In this document: positions 25,888 to 35,340 of the stretch, one piece after another
Position numbering within the stretch: the stretch's first letter is position 1
How the letters are laid out: every line of letters starts with the position of its first letter
Source: CAZLFQ01 sp044229535
Lineage (GTDB): Bacteria > Pseudomonadota > Alphaproteobacteria > Rickettsiales > Midichloriaceae
DNA length: 64,000 nucleotides
NCBI GenBank assembly: GCA_044229535.1
Contig: JBGASU010000001.1
Coordinates: forward strand, 496,001 to 560,000
Direction of reading: 5' to 3'
The notes under the pieces: generated by a model
Databases searched by the model: none
What the model saw: the letters and a program-made list of their open reading frames with translations, nothing else
Told to the model about the DNA's origin: nothing
Position numbers and translations under genes: made by a program

Positions 25888-26859
25888 TTATCTTGCCAAC
25901 TGAGCTTGATTATCACGCGCTTTATGGGCTTCCTTTAATAGTTTCAACATATGTCTGGAGATTTTATACTCTTCCCCAACATCTCTCCCATCATACACAA
26001 TAAAGGCAGCATCACCGTCTTTGTCTACTTCTGGTCTTTTCTGATCACCAACAACATTAAGTTTAGATCCATTTACAAACATCACCTCCACTTTCTTTCC
26101 TTCAACATCAAAAGTTTGGATATTGCCATGCTCAGCAAAAACCTTAAACGGCAATGAAGACTGCCCCGCTTCTCTTGAATGGTATTGTATTAATTGCTCA
26201 GCACTAGAGTCTTTAAACTTTGTCTTAAAATAGTCAATCTGAGCATCAACTATTTCAAGTCTCTCTTTCTCTGCTTGAGACACTTGGTTTCTTCTGTTAG
26301 CCAACTGTCTTTCAACAACATTCAAATAACAATCAGACCCAATGTTATTTAGAAATGCTTCTGTTAATCCCATACCTTGTTCTTGAAGTCTAATTTGCAA
26401 TGCATCTAATCTACTTAAATATTCAATTGGCTGCAGACATAAAATACAATGCAATCTGATTCGATTACCAACTATTATTTGCGCTCCTATAGAAATTGTT
26501 AAATTCCTCATTATCCTTCGACTTAAAATTGCTTTCTGCTTTTGTTCAATGAAAAAATCTGGCCTTTCTACTATATTTGCATCGCTTAAAATTTCACCTC
26601 TGTTCAAATTCTCATAAATAGAATTTAACTTATAAAATGCATAAATACTTAAAGTAGTGAACGCCGCCGCAGCAAACACATAGGCTGTTTTATCCAAAGT
26701 ACAATCATTAGAAAAATATCCTCTATATCTTCTTGTACATTGCACAACATATGCCGACCATGCTACCCCCCAAGATGTAGGCACAGCGAACAAAACAGAC
26801 AACATCGATCCACCTCTTAAAAATGGCACTGTTGACTTAAAAAACTCAGATATATTCAT
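25888..26859 (-). CDS. Hypothetical membrane-associated protein
   Basis: 323 residues, not recognised. Two hydrophobic segments near the N-terminus (SMLSVLFAVPTSWGVAWSAY about 18-38, and YVFAAAAFTTLSIYAFYKL about 60-78), a third around 123-140, then a charged helical cytoplasmic tail with a coiled-coil stretch (EKERLEIVDAQIDYFKTKF). A -10-like TATAAT lies at 26889-26894 but there is no CtrA-like box 33 nt before it. The two-hairpin-plus-tail layout recalls the partial gene at 62619. Confidence 0.6.
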   Translation of the reverse strand: MNISEFFKSTVPFLRGGSMLSVLFAVPTSWGVAWSAYVVQCTRRYRGYFSNDCTLDKTAYVFAAAAFTTLSIYAFYKLNSIYENLNRGEILSDANIVERPDFFIEQKQKAILSRRIMRNLTISIGAQIIVGNRIRLHCILCLQPIEYLSRLDALQIRLQEQGMGLTEAFLNNIGSDCYLNVVERQLANRRNQVSQAEKERLEIVDAQIDYFKTKFKDSSAEQLIQYHSREAGQSSLPFKVFAEHGNIQTFDVEGKKVEVMFVNGSKLNVVGDQKRPEVDKDGDAAFIVYDGRDVGEEYKISRHMLKLLKEAHKARDNQAQLAR

Positions 26860-27017
26860 CTAACCTCTTTCGCTTGAATTTCGAGAAAATTATAATGTGA
26901 AACAGCGAAAAAGCCAACAAATGATTCGTTTCCAATGATAAATTACTAAACAAATGTAGAAAGTAATTTTTTGGGCTGACACCTAAGATATAAAATAAAT
27001 AAATTAAAAACTAAAGT

Positions 27018-28163
27018 TTAATCATCCTCTCCAGAAGAATTAGGTGATTTAGAGGACATTTCCATCTTTGAAACTGGAACTAGTCTTTTGGCAATCAAAT
27101 AGCCTAAAGAAGTTGCTAAAATTGAAAGATATTTCTCTTTCATACCTAGAGACCCAGCAAAAACATATCTAGATAAAACAACTTCAGGAAGATACTTACA
27201 AAATGAGTGGAAAAATGTTTTATATATCACCTCAAAGCTTAAGCCATTATAATAACCAGCAATAAAAGCATTCGCTGAAAAATGGCCTAAAAGTGATGGT
27301 ATAGTGGTGTCATCAATATCATGGTATTCTTGCACTCTCAAATCTGGTGTCACTCTTGAATCAATGTAATTTTCTAAACTATAATCTCCATAATTATTAA
27401 ATCCTATATAAGAAGAAATAACCGAATCTTTTACTGCCTCTTTAATAAACCTCTTAACCGCAACTTTGGGAGCTGTTTGATTTAAAAACGGATCCATTTC
27501 TACTTCAAGAGCAGTATCATGTTTCATCACATGATTGTTTATCACATCTAAAAACGAGTATGTTATACCGCTACTCGCAATATTACCCATCATATAATAA
27601 AAGATATCAACTAGATATTTGACACCATTCCCATATTCATTTCCTAAAACAAATTGTTGCACGAAATCTATATAGTATTCTTTTAAAACTTTATTACTCG
27701 CTATCTCATAAAAAGCTATGTGTTTCAAAGATCCATGTATAAAGTCTGATAAAAATCGAAATTCATCCTTACTATCCCAAACATTTTTCGTTAGATATTC
27801 TATCCCAGCAGAAAATAATTGTAACGCAGAAGCAGCCATAAATGCATAAACCATATTAGGCCCAACAATTTTCCAAGCAGATGCAATTGTAAGAACCTCA
27901 AGAGCAGAAGTGGTTAATGAATAAAAATTAAACTTATTGTCTTTATTATCTAAGATTTGAGTTAAATCTACTTCTTCTGGCTTTGGAGAGAAATATTCAA
28001 ACAACTGATCATGATCACTAAATGTAAAACAGCTCTGTCCGTTATCAACTTGGATTTCAGAAGACGTCTCATTAACGAACAATTGAACGCCATTAAAACT
28101 ATTATCCCACCATTGATCTACACAATACCCACAATTATTACTGACCAACTCCGTATGACTCAC
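27018..28163 (-). CDS. Hypothetical protein with hydrophobic helices
   Basis: 381 residues, not recognised. The N-terminal about 70 residues are soluble and contain CGYCVDQWWDNSF; the middle has hydrophobic stretches (AWKIVGPNMVYAFMAASALQ, YLVDIFYYMMGNIASSGITY) that could be two or three membrane helices, and the end has a weaker one (ILATSLGYLIAKRLV). The GTG at 28163 is the first possible start because a stop lies two codons upstream. A TATAAT-like -10 is at 28176-28181. No relationship to its neighbours is visible. Confidence 0.6.
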   Translation of the reverse strand: MSHTELVSNNCGYCVDQWWDNSFNGVQLFVNETSSEIQVDNGQSCFTFSDHDQLFEYFSPKPEEVDLTQILDNKDNKFNFYSLTTSALEVLTIASAWKIVGPNMVYAFMAASALQLFSAGIEYLTKNVWDSKDEFRFLSDFIHGSLKHIAFYEIASNKVLKEYYIDFVQQFVLGNEYGNGVKYLVDIFYYMMGNIASSGITYSFLDVINNHVMKHDTALEVEMDPFLNQTAPKVAVKRFIKEAVKDSVISSYIGFNNYGDYSLENYIDSRVTPDLRVQEYHDIDDTTIPSLLGHFSANAFIAGYYNGLSFEVIYKTFFHSFCKYLPEVVLSRYVFAGSLGMKEKYLSILATSLGYLIAKRLVPVSKMEMSSKSPNSSGEDD

Positions 28164-28216
28164 TTTTTAGGAAAAATTATATATATTCGAATTAAAGAGA
28201 TTATAGTTTCAATGGC

Positions 28217-29569
28217 TTAATTAGTCAATAATCCTGTCAAAAGCTCTTCCTCCATTTTCTTTACTTGATCCATTGGTGACAATGAATTGTTTGTTATCAG
28301 ACTAAAAGCATATTTTTTACCAGATGGCATAAATGCATACCCAGACAAAGCCGAAACATTGTCAATCGTGCCTGTTTTAGCATATAAAACTTTTTCTAAA
28401 TGAGTATCCTTAAACCTTTTTTTTAGAGTTCCGTCAACACCAGCTACTGGTAAAGAAGCAATAAATGCATCTTTTATATGCTCATCCTTATATGCAGATC
28501 TTAATATCTTGATAAAACTATCTGGAGATATCAAATCTTTACGAGACAACCCAGAACCATCCTTAATACTAATTTGAGCCCTATCTATACCAACTTCTTT
28601 AGCCAAAAGATCCAAAACCAACTTGGAGCTATTTTTCCAACTACCAGAATATTCTGTCTTTGATGCACTAATCTTTTTAAATATGGCTTCACTGATTTGG
28701 TTATCGGATTCTTTCGTCATATCTTTTAATAATTCTATAATTAGCCTAGAATTATAGTAGGCAAGTTCCTTTGCTTTATGAGGAGTCGAGCCAATTTTAA
28801 TCGATTTATATTCAATGCCTTTAGCCTTAAACATGAACCTTAATAATTCAACCATATTTTTTCTTGGATCTTGCGTGGCAATATTCAAGTATTCTGGCAA
28901 GTCTTTCTGTTGATAACACCCGTCTAAAAGATATGTATTATCACTAAAAGCACGAAGCTCAAACTCACATAACTTACTAACTTCAGTCACTTTGGCCTTA
29001 TTAACTAACTTAATAAACATTGGAAACCTCTCAGGGCGAAATTCAGAATGTTTGGCCATATTGTTAACATTTACTCTGAAGCAATTACCATCCAACATAA
29101 TGGCAGAAACAGGCGCTGAATAACAAAATTTGGTCTGATCACTTGGCCAACCATGCCCAAAATATTCGTCATCATACTCACTGTCATCAATAATGACATC
29201 ATTAGTTATAGATTTAACTTTTAGAATTTTTATAGTTTCAACTAACTTTTCTAGTTTTTCTGATGTGAATTCTGGGTCTCCAGTAAACTTAATATACAAA
29301 TTACCATTTATCTTCCCATCTTTTATTGAGCCATCAGTTGAAAGAGAAGTTCTAAACGTATTTTCTGCATCTATTAGCTTCAAAGCTGAATAAAGCGTGA
29401 TTAACTTTTGTGTGCTAGCTGGAAGAAGCAGCATTTCTGGTTGTTTTTCATAAACCACCTCATCAGTATCTAGATCTATAATTTTAGCAGCAAATAAGCT
29501 GCCAGCTGCCAAATCGCTTGCATAGGCGATGTTGGCAAAAAAACACAGCAATAAAAATAAATACTTCAT
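28217..29569 (-). CDS. dacB: D-alanyl-D-alanine carboxypeptidase/endopeptidase (PBP4, S13 family)
   Basis: 450 residues with a signal peptide (MKYLFLLLCFFANIAYA). Penicillin-binding motifs: STQK (S52-K55) in LLPASTQKLITLY, SDN in KESDNQISEA and KTG in LYAKTGTIDNVSALSGYA, with the S13-specific inserted domain between the first two. It cleaves D-Ala-D-Ala stems or cross-links in peptidoglycan. Its presence with ampG says the organism makes and turns over a wall. Monocistronic, divergent from tadA. Confidence 0.95.
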   Translation of the reverse strand: MKYLFLLLCFFANIAYASDLAAGSLFAAKIIDLDTDEVVYEKQPEMLLLPASTQKLITLYSALKLIDAENTFRTSLSTDGSIKDGKINGNLYIKFTGDPEFTSEKLEKLVETIKILKVKSITNDVIIDDSEYDDEYFGHGWPSDQTKFCYSAPVSAIMLDGNCFRVNVNNMAKHSEFRPERFPMFIKLVNKAKVTEVSKLCEFELRAFSDNTYLLDGCYQQKDLPEYLNIATQDPRKNMVELLRFMFKAKGIEYKSIKIGSTPHKAKELAYYNSRLIIELLKDMTKESDNQISEAIFKKISASKTEYSGSWKNSSKLVLDLLAKEVGIDRAQISIKDGSGLSRKDLISPDSFIKILRSAYKDEHIKDAFIASLPVAGVDGTLKKRFKDTHLEKVLYAKTGTIDNVSALSGYAFMPSGKKYAFSLITNNSLSPMDQVKKMEEELLTGLLTN

Positions 29570-29662
29570 TTTGACTAATTATAAAATTACAGTCATATTC
29601 ACACTGTCATACTGCAAACAACTGAATGACATTAAATATTAACAAACCTGATTATACTACAG

Positions 29663-30115
29663 ATGTCGTTTAGCAACAAGTACATGATCGAAACTATTAA
29701 TTTAGCCAAAAAAGCTGCAAGCATTGATGAAGTTCCAGTTGGTGCTGTTGTTGTACATAAAAACAAAATAATTGCCAGAGCTCATAACTTAACAGAATCT
29801 AAATGCAACCCAACTTTTCACGCAGAGATTCTAGCATTAGCCAAAGCAGCAAAGAAACTTAAAACAAATAAGTTAACTGAGTGCGACCTATACGTCACGC
29901 TTGAACCATGCCCTATGTGCGCACATGCAATTTCTTTAGCCCGTATTCGTAGATTATATTTCGGAGCATTTGATCCTAAAGGGGGCGGTGTTGAAAATGG
30001 CGCACGAATTTTTAATGCATCAAGCTGCCACCATAAACCAGAAGTTTACGGCGGATTGATGGAAGATGATTGCGGAAAACCACTTAAAGACTTTTTCTCC
30101 AAAAAACGTGATTAA
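29663..30115 (+). CDS. tadA: tRNA-specific adenosine-34 deaminase
   Basis: 150 residues. Zinc/catalytic motifs HAEILAL (His and proton-shuttle Glu) and EPCPMCAHAISLARI (PCxxC), plus the FDPKGGGVENG loop usual for TadA. It converts A34 to inosine in tRNA-Arg. A role in other nucleoside deamination is less likely given the length and motifs. Confidence 0.93.
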   Translation: MSFSNKYMIETINLAKKAASIDEVPVGAVVVHKNKIIARAHNLTESKCNPTFHAEILALAKAAKKLKTNKLTECDLYVTLEPCPMCAHAISLARIRRLYFGAFDPKGGGVENGARIFNASSCHHKPEVYGGLMEDDCGKPLKDFFSKKRD

Positions 30116-30123
30116 TTCACAAT

Positions 30124-31338
30124 CTAGTTAAGAAATGAGGCTGAACCAACAATTAATAACGACAAAGAAATCGCTATGGGCAAGATACCAATCCTCGTAA
30201 CTCTTCCTATAAACGAGTTGTTATTTTTCAAAACTCTAAAGGGGTTTAGAACTAAAAAGATCCCAAAAGATAAAAATAACCACTGGAAAAAATTAGCTGT
30301 ATAAAACCCTGTATCCAATTTTTTTTCCTCAAAACGCATCATTTCTTGAACTGTATGCTTGCCAGTTCTTATCATTTTATAATAATCATCACCAATCTTT
30401 AAGAAATCCAGAGAATCGTTATTCTGAACTCCTATCATCGTTACCTCAATAGCATTCATAACTAAGTACCTAATTCTATAATCACCAATATTAGGTGAAC
30501 TTAAATCGCCATTTGCATATACCTCACCAACAAGCTTAATCTTACCTTTTAAATTCTCATCAATCGCATCATAATTACTCTGACTTAGGGGAAAGTTTGT
30601 ATACTTATTGTGAATATAAAATAGATCTAATTCACCTTTTACAACATCTTCAATAGGTGGGTTATTATTGGTCTTAAAATTATTATCTAAGAGTTTATAG
30701 TCCCTACTATTATAGTAGTATCCTTTTCCTTCTGTATTTATTTTAGACAAGACCTCAGGTAAAATTTTGAATTGACCTATCTTTAATTCATTTGCATATA
30801 CAACCTGTGTCCCATAATCTTTTTTAGATGGGTTTCCATCATTTGAGTATAAACGTTCATTCCATTTAACATCTGTTCTTGCGGTTTTACCAGCACCTAC
30901 AGTTACCTTTTGATACACCTCTACTAAACGTACTAACTGCAACGCTTGAGCACTCACTCCAAAATGCTTGTCTTGTAAAATGTCGCTAGATTCCAGAACT
31001 CCATTCACCAAGACAATTTTGCCATTGTTAGCTGGGTCGACTACATCTATAGGAATAGGCACAACAGACTTCATTAAATAATTAAAGTCATTATTAAACT
31101 TAATATTCTCTAATGTGTTTCCCCAAGTCCATTTACAGGTAAAATAAACAATAAAACAACCAACCAAAACTCCAAAAAATGAGAGTTTAAAAACGTCCCA
31201 AACTGTCAATTTAGCAATAGATTCTGATAGATTTGAAGGCTCAGATATTTTTTCTTCAGTTGACTTTACAGAAGGTTGTGTGGGTTTAGTATAATCTCTA
31301 TCATTCCCGAACATAAAGTTATGAGGTAAGGATAACAT
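30124..31338 (-). CDS. TMEM43-family membrane protein
   Basis: 404 residues: a helix near 52-72 (KLSFFGVLVGCFIVYFTCKW), a large extracytoplasmic domain and two or three helices at the end (FFQWLFLSFGIFLVLNPF, ILPIAISLSLLIVGSASFL). Family signatures are GKIVLVNGVLESSDILQDKH, FGVSAQALQLVRLVEVYQ and the GDYRIRYLVMNAIEVTMIGV strand. TMEM43 (LUMA) proteins are best known in the animal inner nuclear membrane and occur sporadically in bacteria; the bacterial function is unknown. Monocistronic. Confidence 0.85.
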   Translation of the reverse strand: MLSLPHNFMFGNDRDYTKPTQPSVKSTEEKISEPSNLSESIAKLTVWDVFKLSFFGVLVGCFIVYFTCKWTWGNTLENIKFNNDFNYLMKSVVPIPIDVVDPANNGKIVLVNGVLESSDILQDKHFGVSAQALQLVRLVEVYQKVTVGAGKTARTDVKWNERLYSNDGNPSKKDYGTQVVYANELKIGQFKILPEVLSKINTEGKGYYYNSRDYKLLDNNFKTNNNPPIEDVVKGELDLFYIHNKYTNFPLSQSNYDAIDENLKGKIKLVGEVYANGDLSSPNIGDYRIRYLVMNAIEVTMIGVQNNDSLDFLKIGDDYYKMIRTGKHTVQEMMRFEEKKLDTGFYTANFFQWLFLSFGIFLVLNPFRVLKNNNSFIGRVTRIGILPIAISLSLLIVGSASFLN

Positions 31339-31473
31339 AATATTAAGACTATCAACGAACTATGACCAACTCAATGTAAAATTCTTGGAGTGCAAATAAG
31401 TTTAAATAAAAATCACTTGCAATAAGTTTTGTTTACTCCAAAATGCAGGCTAGTAAAAAATACAAGGTAGATC

Positions 31474-32538
31474 ATGTCTAGTGAAAAATTAAAAGCGTTA
31501 CAATCAGCATTAAGCCAAATTGAAAAAGAGTACGGCAAGGGTTCTATAATGAAACTTGGTCAAAAAGAATCACAAGACAAGATAGAAGTCATATCTACTG
31601 GCTCACTTAGCTTAGACATGGCATTAGGAGTTGGTGGCCTTCCTAGAGGCAGAATAATTGAAATCTATGGACCAGAAAGCTCTGGTAAAACAACATTAAC
31701 ATTACATGCTATTGCCGAAGCACAAAAAGCTGGCGGAGTTTGCGCATTCATCGATGCGGAACATGCTTTAGATCCAATTTACGCAAAAAAACTTGGTATA
31801 AAAATTGAAGATTTAATCTTATCTCAACCTGATAATGCTGAACAAGCTTTGGAAATTGCTGACACATTAGTACGTTCAGGTGCAGTTGATTTGGTAATTG
31901 TAGACAGCGTTGCAGCACTTGTACCCAAAGCAGAGATTGAAGGCGAGATGGGAGATAGTCATATGGGGCTACAAGCTCGCTTAATGAGCCAAGCTCTTCG
32001 CAAATTGACAGCATCTATATCTAAATCAAAAGCAATTCTAATTTTCATCAACCAAATCAGGATGAAAATTGGTGTTATGTTTGGCAATCCAGAAACAACA
32101 ACTGGCGGCAATGCACTTAAATTCTATTGCTCTGTGAGACTAGATATAAGAAGAGTTGGCGCACTCAAAGATAAAGAAGAAATTATTGGTAACCAAACAC
32201 GTGTAAAAGTTGTTAAAAACAAAGTTTCCCCTCCATTCAAAACTGTTGATTTTGACATCATATACGGGGAAGGTATTTCTAAGATTGGTGAAATAATCGA
32301 CTTAGGCGTGAAAGCTGAAATAATTGAAAAATCTGGTTCATGGTTTGCATATAATGGCGAGCGCATTGGTCAAGGTCGCGAGAATGTTAAGCAATACTTA
32401 AAAGATCATCCAAAGATAGCAGAAGAAATTGAACAAAAGATTCGCAGCAACCATGCTAAAATTGCCGAGAAATTAGCTGAGAGTCCTTCATCTGAATCTT
32501 CTTCAAGCAATGACAATGCAGATGCTGCTAATTTTTAA
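31474..32538 (+). CDS. recA: Recombinase RecA
   Basis: 354 residues. Walker A GPESSGKTT (residues 66-74), the AFIDAEHALDP strand, Walker B DLVIVDSVAALVPKAEIEGE, loop L2 FINQIRMKIGVMFGNPETTTGG, and a Ser-rich C-tail. It forms the filament on single-stranded DNA for homologous exchange and repair. No clear LexA box was recognised upstream. A terminator follows. Confidence 0.98.
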   Translation: MSSEKLKALQSALSQIEKEYGKGSIMKLGQKESQDKIEVISTGSLSLDMALGVGGLPRGRIIEIYGPESSGKTTLTLHAIAEAQKAGGVCAFIDAEHALDPIYAKKLGIKIEDLILSQPDNAEQALEIADTLVRSGAVDLVIVDSVAALVPKAEIEGEMGDSHMGLQARLMSQALRKLTASISKSKAILIFINQIRMKIGVMFGNPETTTGGNALKFYCSVRLDIRRVGALKDKEEIIGNQTRVKVVKNKVSPPFKTVDFDIIYGEGISKIGEIIDLGVKAEIIEKSGSWFAYNGERIGQGRENVKQYLKDHPKIAEEIEQKIRSNHAKIAEKLAESPSSESSSSNDNADAANF

Positions 32539-32563
32539 GCAGAACTATCAAATTTCGAAACCA

Positions 32564-32600
32564 CAAATCCAGCTAACATACCAGCTGGATTTGTTTTTTT
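32564..32600 (+). terminator. Terminator after recA
   Basis: CAAATCCAGCT, loop AACATACC and AGCTGGATTTG form an 11-bp stem followed by a T run. Confidence 0.92.
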
Positions 32601-32643
32601 ATTGTAGACTCTATCACTATTGCTAATATAAAACCCATTTTAA

Positions 32644-33858
32644 TCACCTCATCAATGTGGAGGCAATTGCTGATGTAATTAGCGAACCTAACATTGCCGA
32701 AACAATTGCTGGCTTAGCAAACTTAATTTCTATAGGGTCAATTGGCGCATTTGGATTATTGGTATTGTACGTATGCTGAACATGATTCACTACTTTTCTA
32801 GCAAAAGCAGCTTCTGCCAAGCCGATAGTTGAAATCGTAACAGCACCTAAAGCATGGAAAAGTAGATCATTTTCCCATATAGTGTTAGTTCGTTTTGATG
32901 AATCATTGGCCATAGCAGCTACAAACATCGTAGATAATCCAAACGCAAATGATTGCTTAGCAACAGTTGATAATTCAGAATTACCTACAATACAAAAAGC
33001 TTTGGTAATTTCACTTTTTGTAAATCCAACATTTCTTAGCAAGTTCATAGACATGCTATACTTAAGATCCTTCAAAGCAATATCTAATGGTGTGTAGCCG
33101 TCATTGTTTTTTATATACATAAATTTTTTCCCTTCTTCCGTTTTAAGAAGAGCTTTTAAAACACCTTCATCACCATGAATAACAGCATGATGTAATAGCG
33201 AATTTCCATTAGCATCCCTGTGAATTAGTAAGTTTTTCTCAAAATCTAATGTATACCGACCTAATCTTAAATCATCTAAGAATTGCTCCATCCCATCATC
33301 AAGTTTTTTAGCAAATTCGGGAACGAAAGTTCGCATTTTATCATAATTACTTATAATAAAATCAACCTCATGCGCCTTATAACTATAATTACTACTTTGC
33401 AAAATCAGCTTACATATTTCAAATCGCCCATCTTCCATCGCAAACTTTAAAATACTTGGGGGATTAGATTCAACATCATCAATATGCCTATCGTCAACCA
33501 CTAGAGATTCTATTTTATCTTTGTAATATGGTAGCAATGCCTCAAACATCTTAGAATCACCATGCCTAACCGCCCATTCTATTGGCAAATCTAAGCCATT
33601 CCATCTTGAATCTAATATTTTAGGGTTCGATTCAATCATTGCTTTTGCAACTTCGATCCTATCAAACCCAAGTGCATAATCTTCAATTATGTCGGCAGGA
33701 CCAGATAGACGATGCAGTATGCCAGCACCGTTTGAATCCACAGCTTCAACATTGGAACTTCTCAACTGTGAGATCATTTCTTCTGTCGACAATCCAAAAT
33801 TCGAATTTAAAACCGTTATTGCTGAGTACTTTTTTATTTTTTTCTTCTTTTTCCCCAT
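32644..33858 (-). CDS. Ankyrin-repeat protein with C-terminal membrane helices
   Basis: About 404 residues from ATG at 33858 (MGKKKKKIKKYSA); the frame extends to a TTG at 33873 that is unlikely. Very basic N-terminus, then ankyrin units (AGILHRLSGPADI, LDLPIEWAVRHGDSKMFEAL, NGNSLLHHAVIHGDEGVLKA, DGYTPLDIALKDLKYSMS). The last about 120 residues carry three hydrophobic helices (FAFGLSTMFVAAM, LLFHALGAVTISTIGLAEAA, PAIVSAMLGSLITSAIAST), similar in placement to the tail of the 37-42 kb proteins. Possibly a membrane-anchored effector. Confidence 0.8.
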   Translation of the reverse strand: MGKKKKKIKKYSAITVLNSNFGLSTEEMISQLRSSNVEAVDSNGAGILHRLSGPADIIEDYALGFDRIEVAKAMIESNPKILDSRWNGLDLPIEWAVRHGDSKMFEALLPYYKDKIESLVVDDRHIDDVESNPPSILKFAMEDGRFEICKLILQSSNYSYKAHEVDFIISNYDKMRTFVPEFAKKLDDGMEQFLDDLRLGRYTLDFEKNLLIHRDANGNSLLHHAVIHGDEGVLKALLKTEEGKKFMYIKNNDGYTPLDIALKDLKYSMSMNLLRNVGFTKSEITKAFCIVGNSELSTVAKQSFAFGLSTMFVAAMANDSSKRTNTIWENDLLFHALGAVTISTIGLAEAAFARKVVNHVQHTYNTNNPNAPIDPIEIKFAKPAIVSAMLGSLITSAIASTLMR

Positions 33859-33902
33859 AACATCCCTATACAAGCTTCAAGAAATAGAGTAACACAACAA
33901 TT

Positions 33903-33920
33903 ATTAATTTTTGGTTAACG
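33903..33920 (-). promoter_or_regulatory. CtrA-like box upstream of the membrane-anchored ankyrin gene
   Basis: Forward TTAATTTTTGGTTAAC (33904-33919) is a perfect TTAA-N7-TTAAC. The rest of the 18-bp word is degenerate and no good -10 at 33 nt is present; TATAGG (33870-33865, 32 nt) or TATTTC (33886-33881) are candidates. Confidence 0.4.
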
Positions 33921-33955
33921 CCCCCCCGCCGATAAAATAACAATATTATGCCTGC

Positions 33956-34936
33956 CTATAGACTGAGCGCCACATTCTCTTTATTAAAAAGTATGTCTCT
34001 AGATCTTTTAGATGGCTGCTCTATGTCTACATCTAGAACTTCATCACAATGCAATGATGATGCTAGTGCCGTTGAATGTGCTCCAGATATATGTGCACCT
34101 ACCCCAGCCATTTCAAAAGATCTCTTTAATCTATTTACATCTGAAGCGTCAATAGGTGGCAAAACCTCATTTAGGGCGACAGCTATTTCTGCTAAACCTT
34201 GTTGAGCAATCAATGAAACAGCGAGTGGCCTAGCAACAACATTCTCCACACTTGGTACTGGCATCATTTTAAAAGCAAGCGCAAATCTATTCTCAAAACT
34301 TGGGGTATCAATTGCAAGCAATTCTTCAATCTTATAGCCAAGCATGTCATAGAAATCTTCAATATACTCTTCTTTATTACCGTACACATGGAATGCATCG
34401 ACTCCTATCTCTTTATTTGCCTCTTCGCAATTTACAACGTTATCATCCAAAAGAGTAATGATTGGAACATCTTTATTTTCAGGATCTCTCAGTTGTTCAT
34501 CAGTAAAATTAAAACCATGCTCATCTAAAACTTGCTTGATATATCCATTCTTATTTTCTGGCACCTCATCATCTCTATGCACTACAACTATTCTATTAAT
34601 CTCCTCTTCAGATAAGCCCATTAAAGCCAAAGCAAAATTTGTATATTCCAACGATGTATTAAAAGTTACTATGGCGACTTTATGGCCATCGGCCATAAGC
34701 TTTTTCATGGTTCTAGCAAGTAAAAAGTCTTCTGTATCCATTATTAAATCTTGTATTAGATCATCTCTTCTAGAGCTGAACTCTCTATTAAAGCCATATG
34801 CCAAGAGCTCGCTAATAGACATGCTTTCTGCCTCTTTAGTAAAATAATACTTAGAATAAATAAAATCAAAAACTGTTGCGTCTGCTAAAGTATCATCCAA
34901 ATCAAAGCACGCTACTATATCCCTACCCCTTGCCAT
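33956..34936 (-). CDS. HAD-fold phosphatase-like protein, putative effector
   Basis: About 326 residues from ATG at 34936; a GTG at 34951 is the alternative. ATG is preferred since it lies about 25 nt from the expected transcription start of a TATAAT at 34973-34968. HAD motifs are complete: FDLDDTLAD (motif I, DxDxT), AIVTFNTS (II), NKNGYIKQ with Lys (III) and ITLLDDNVVNCEEANKEIG (IV). The C-terminal about 120 residues are not part of the fold and end in a basic PSKRSRD stretch. No signal peptide. Substrate unknown; likely a phosphatase acting in the cytoplasm or, if secreted, in the host. Confidence 0.75.
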   Translation of the reverse strand: MARGRDIVACFDLDDTLADATVFDFIYSKYYFTKEAESMSISELLAYGFNREFSSRRDDLIQDLIMDTEDFLLARTMKKLMADGHKVAIVTFNTSLEYTNFALALMGLSEEEINRIVVVHRDDEVPENKNGYIKQVLDEHGFNFTDEQLRDPENKDVPIITLLDDNVVNCEEANKEIGVDAFHVYGNKEEYIEDFYDMLGYKIEELLAIDTPSFENRFALAFKMMPVPSVENVVARPLAVSLIAQQGLAEIAVALNEVLPPIDASDVNRLKRSFEMAGVGAHISGAHSTALASSLHCDEVLDVDIEQPSKRSRDILFNKENVALSL

Positions 34937-35101
34937 ACCAATCTCTTCCACATTTATTTATGGGCAGATTATAACACACAAATATTACAGAAATATTACA
35001 ATGTATAAAAAAATACAGAACAATACCCCAGACAAAAACGCTAGATTTTATTGAACTTATGTAGTAATATCGCAAACATAATTAACTATCGGATAACCAA
35101 A

Positions 35102-35335
35102 ATGGCAGTACCTAAGCGGAAAACCACCCCATCAAGAAGGGGAAACAGAAGAGCGCATGACTCTTTGAACAGACTTAACATCGTGTTTGATAAGGAAAGT
35201 GGCGAGCCAAAATTGTCTCATCACGTCTCTTTAAAAGACGGCACATATAATGGTAGAGAAGTATTTAAGCCTAAGTCTAAATTAGCTAAGGCAGAAGCTT
35301 CTGAACAAGCAGCGGAAGTAGCAACCCAAGCTTAA
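35102..35335 (+). CDS. rpmF: 50S ribosomal protein L32
   Basis: 77 residues from ATG at 35102 (MAVPKRKTTPSRRGNRRAHD), the strictly conserved L32 N-terminus. L32 usually has about 60 residues; the longer acidic/Ala C-tail is common in alphaproteobacteria. First gene of rpmF-plsX-fabH. Confidence 0.95.
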   Translation: MAVPKRKTTPSRRGNRRAHDSLNRLNIVFDKESGEPKLSHHVSLKDGTYNGREVFKPKSKLAKAEASEQAAEVATQA

Positions 35336-35340
35336 TAGCT

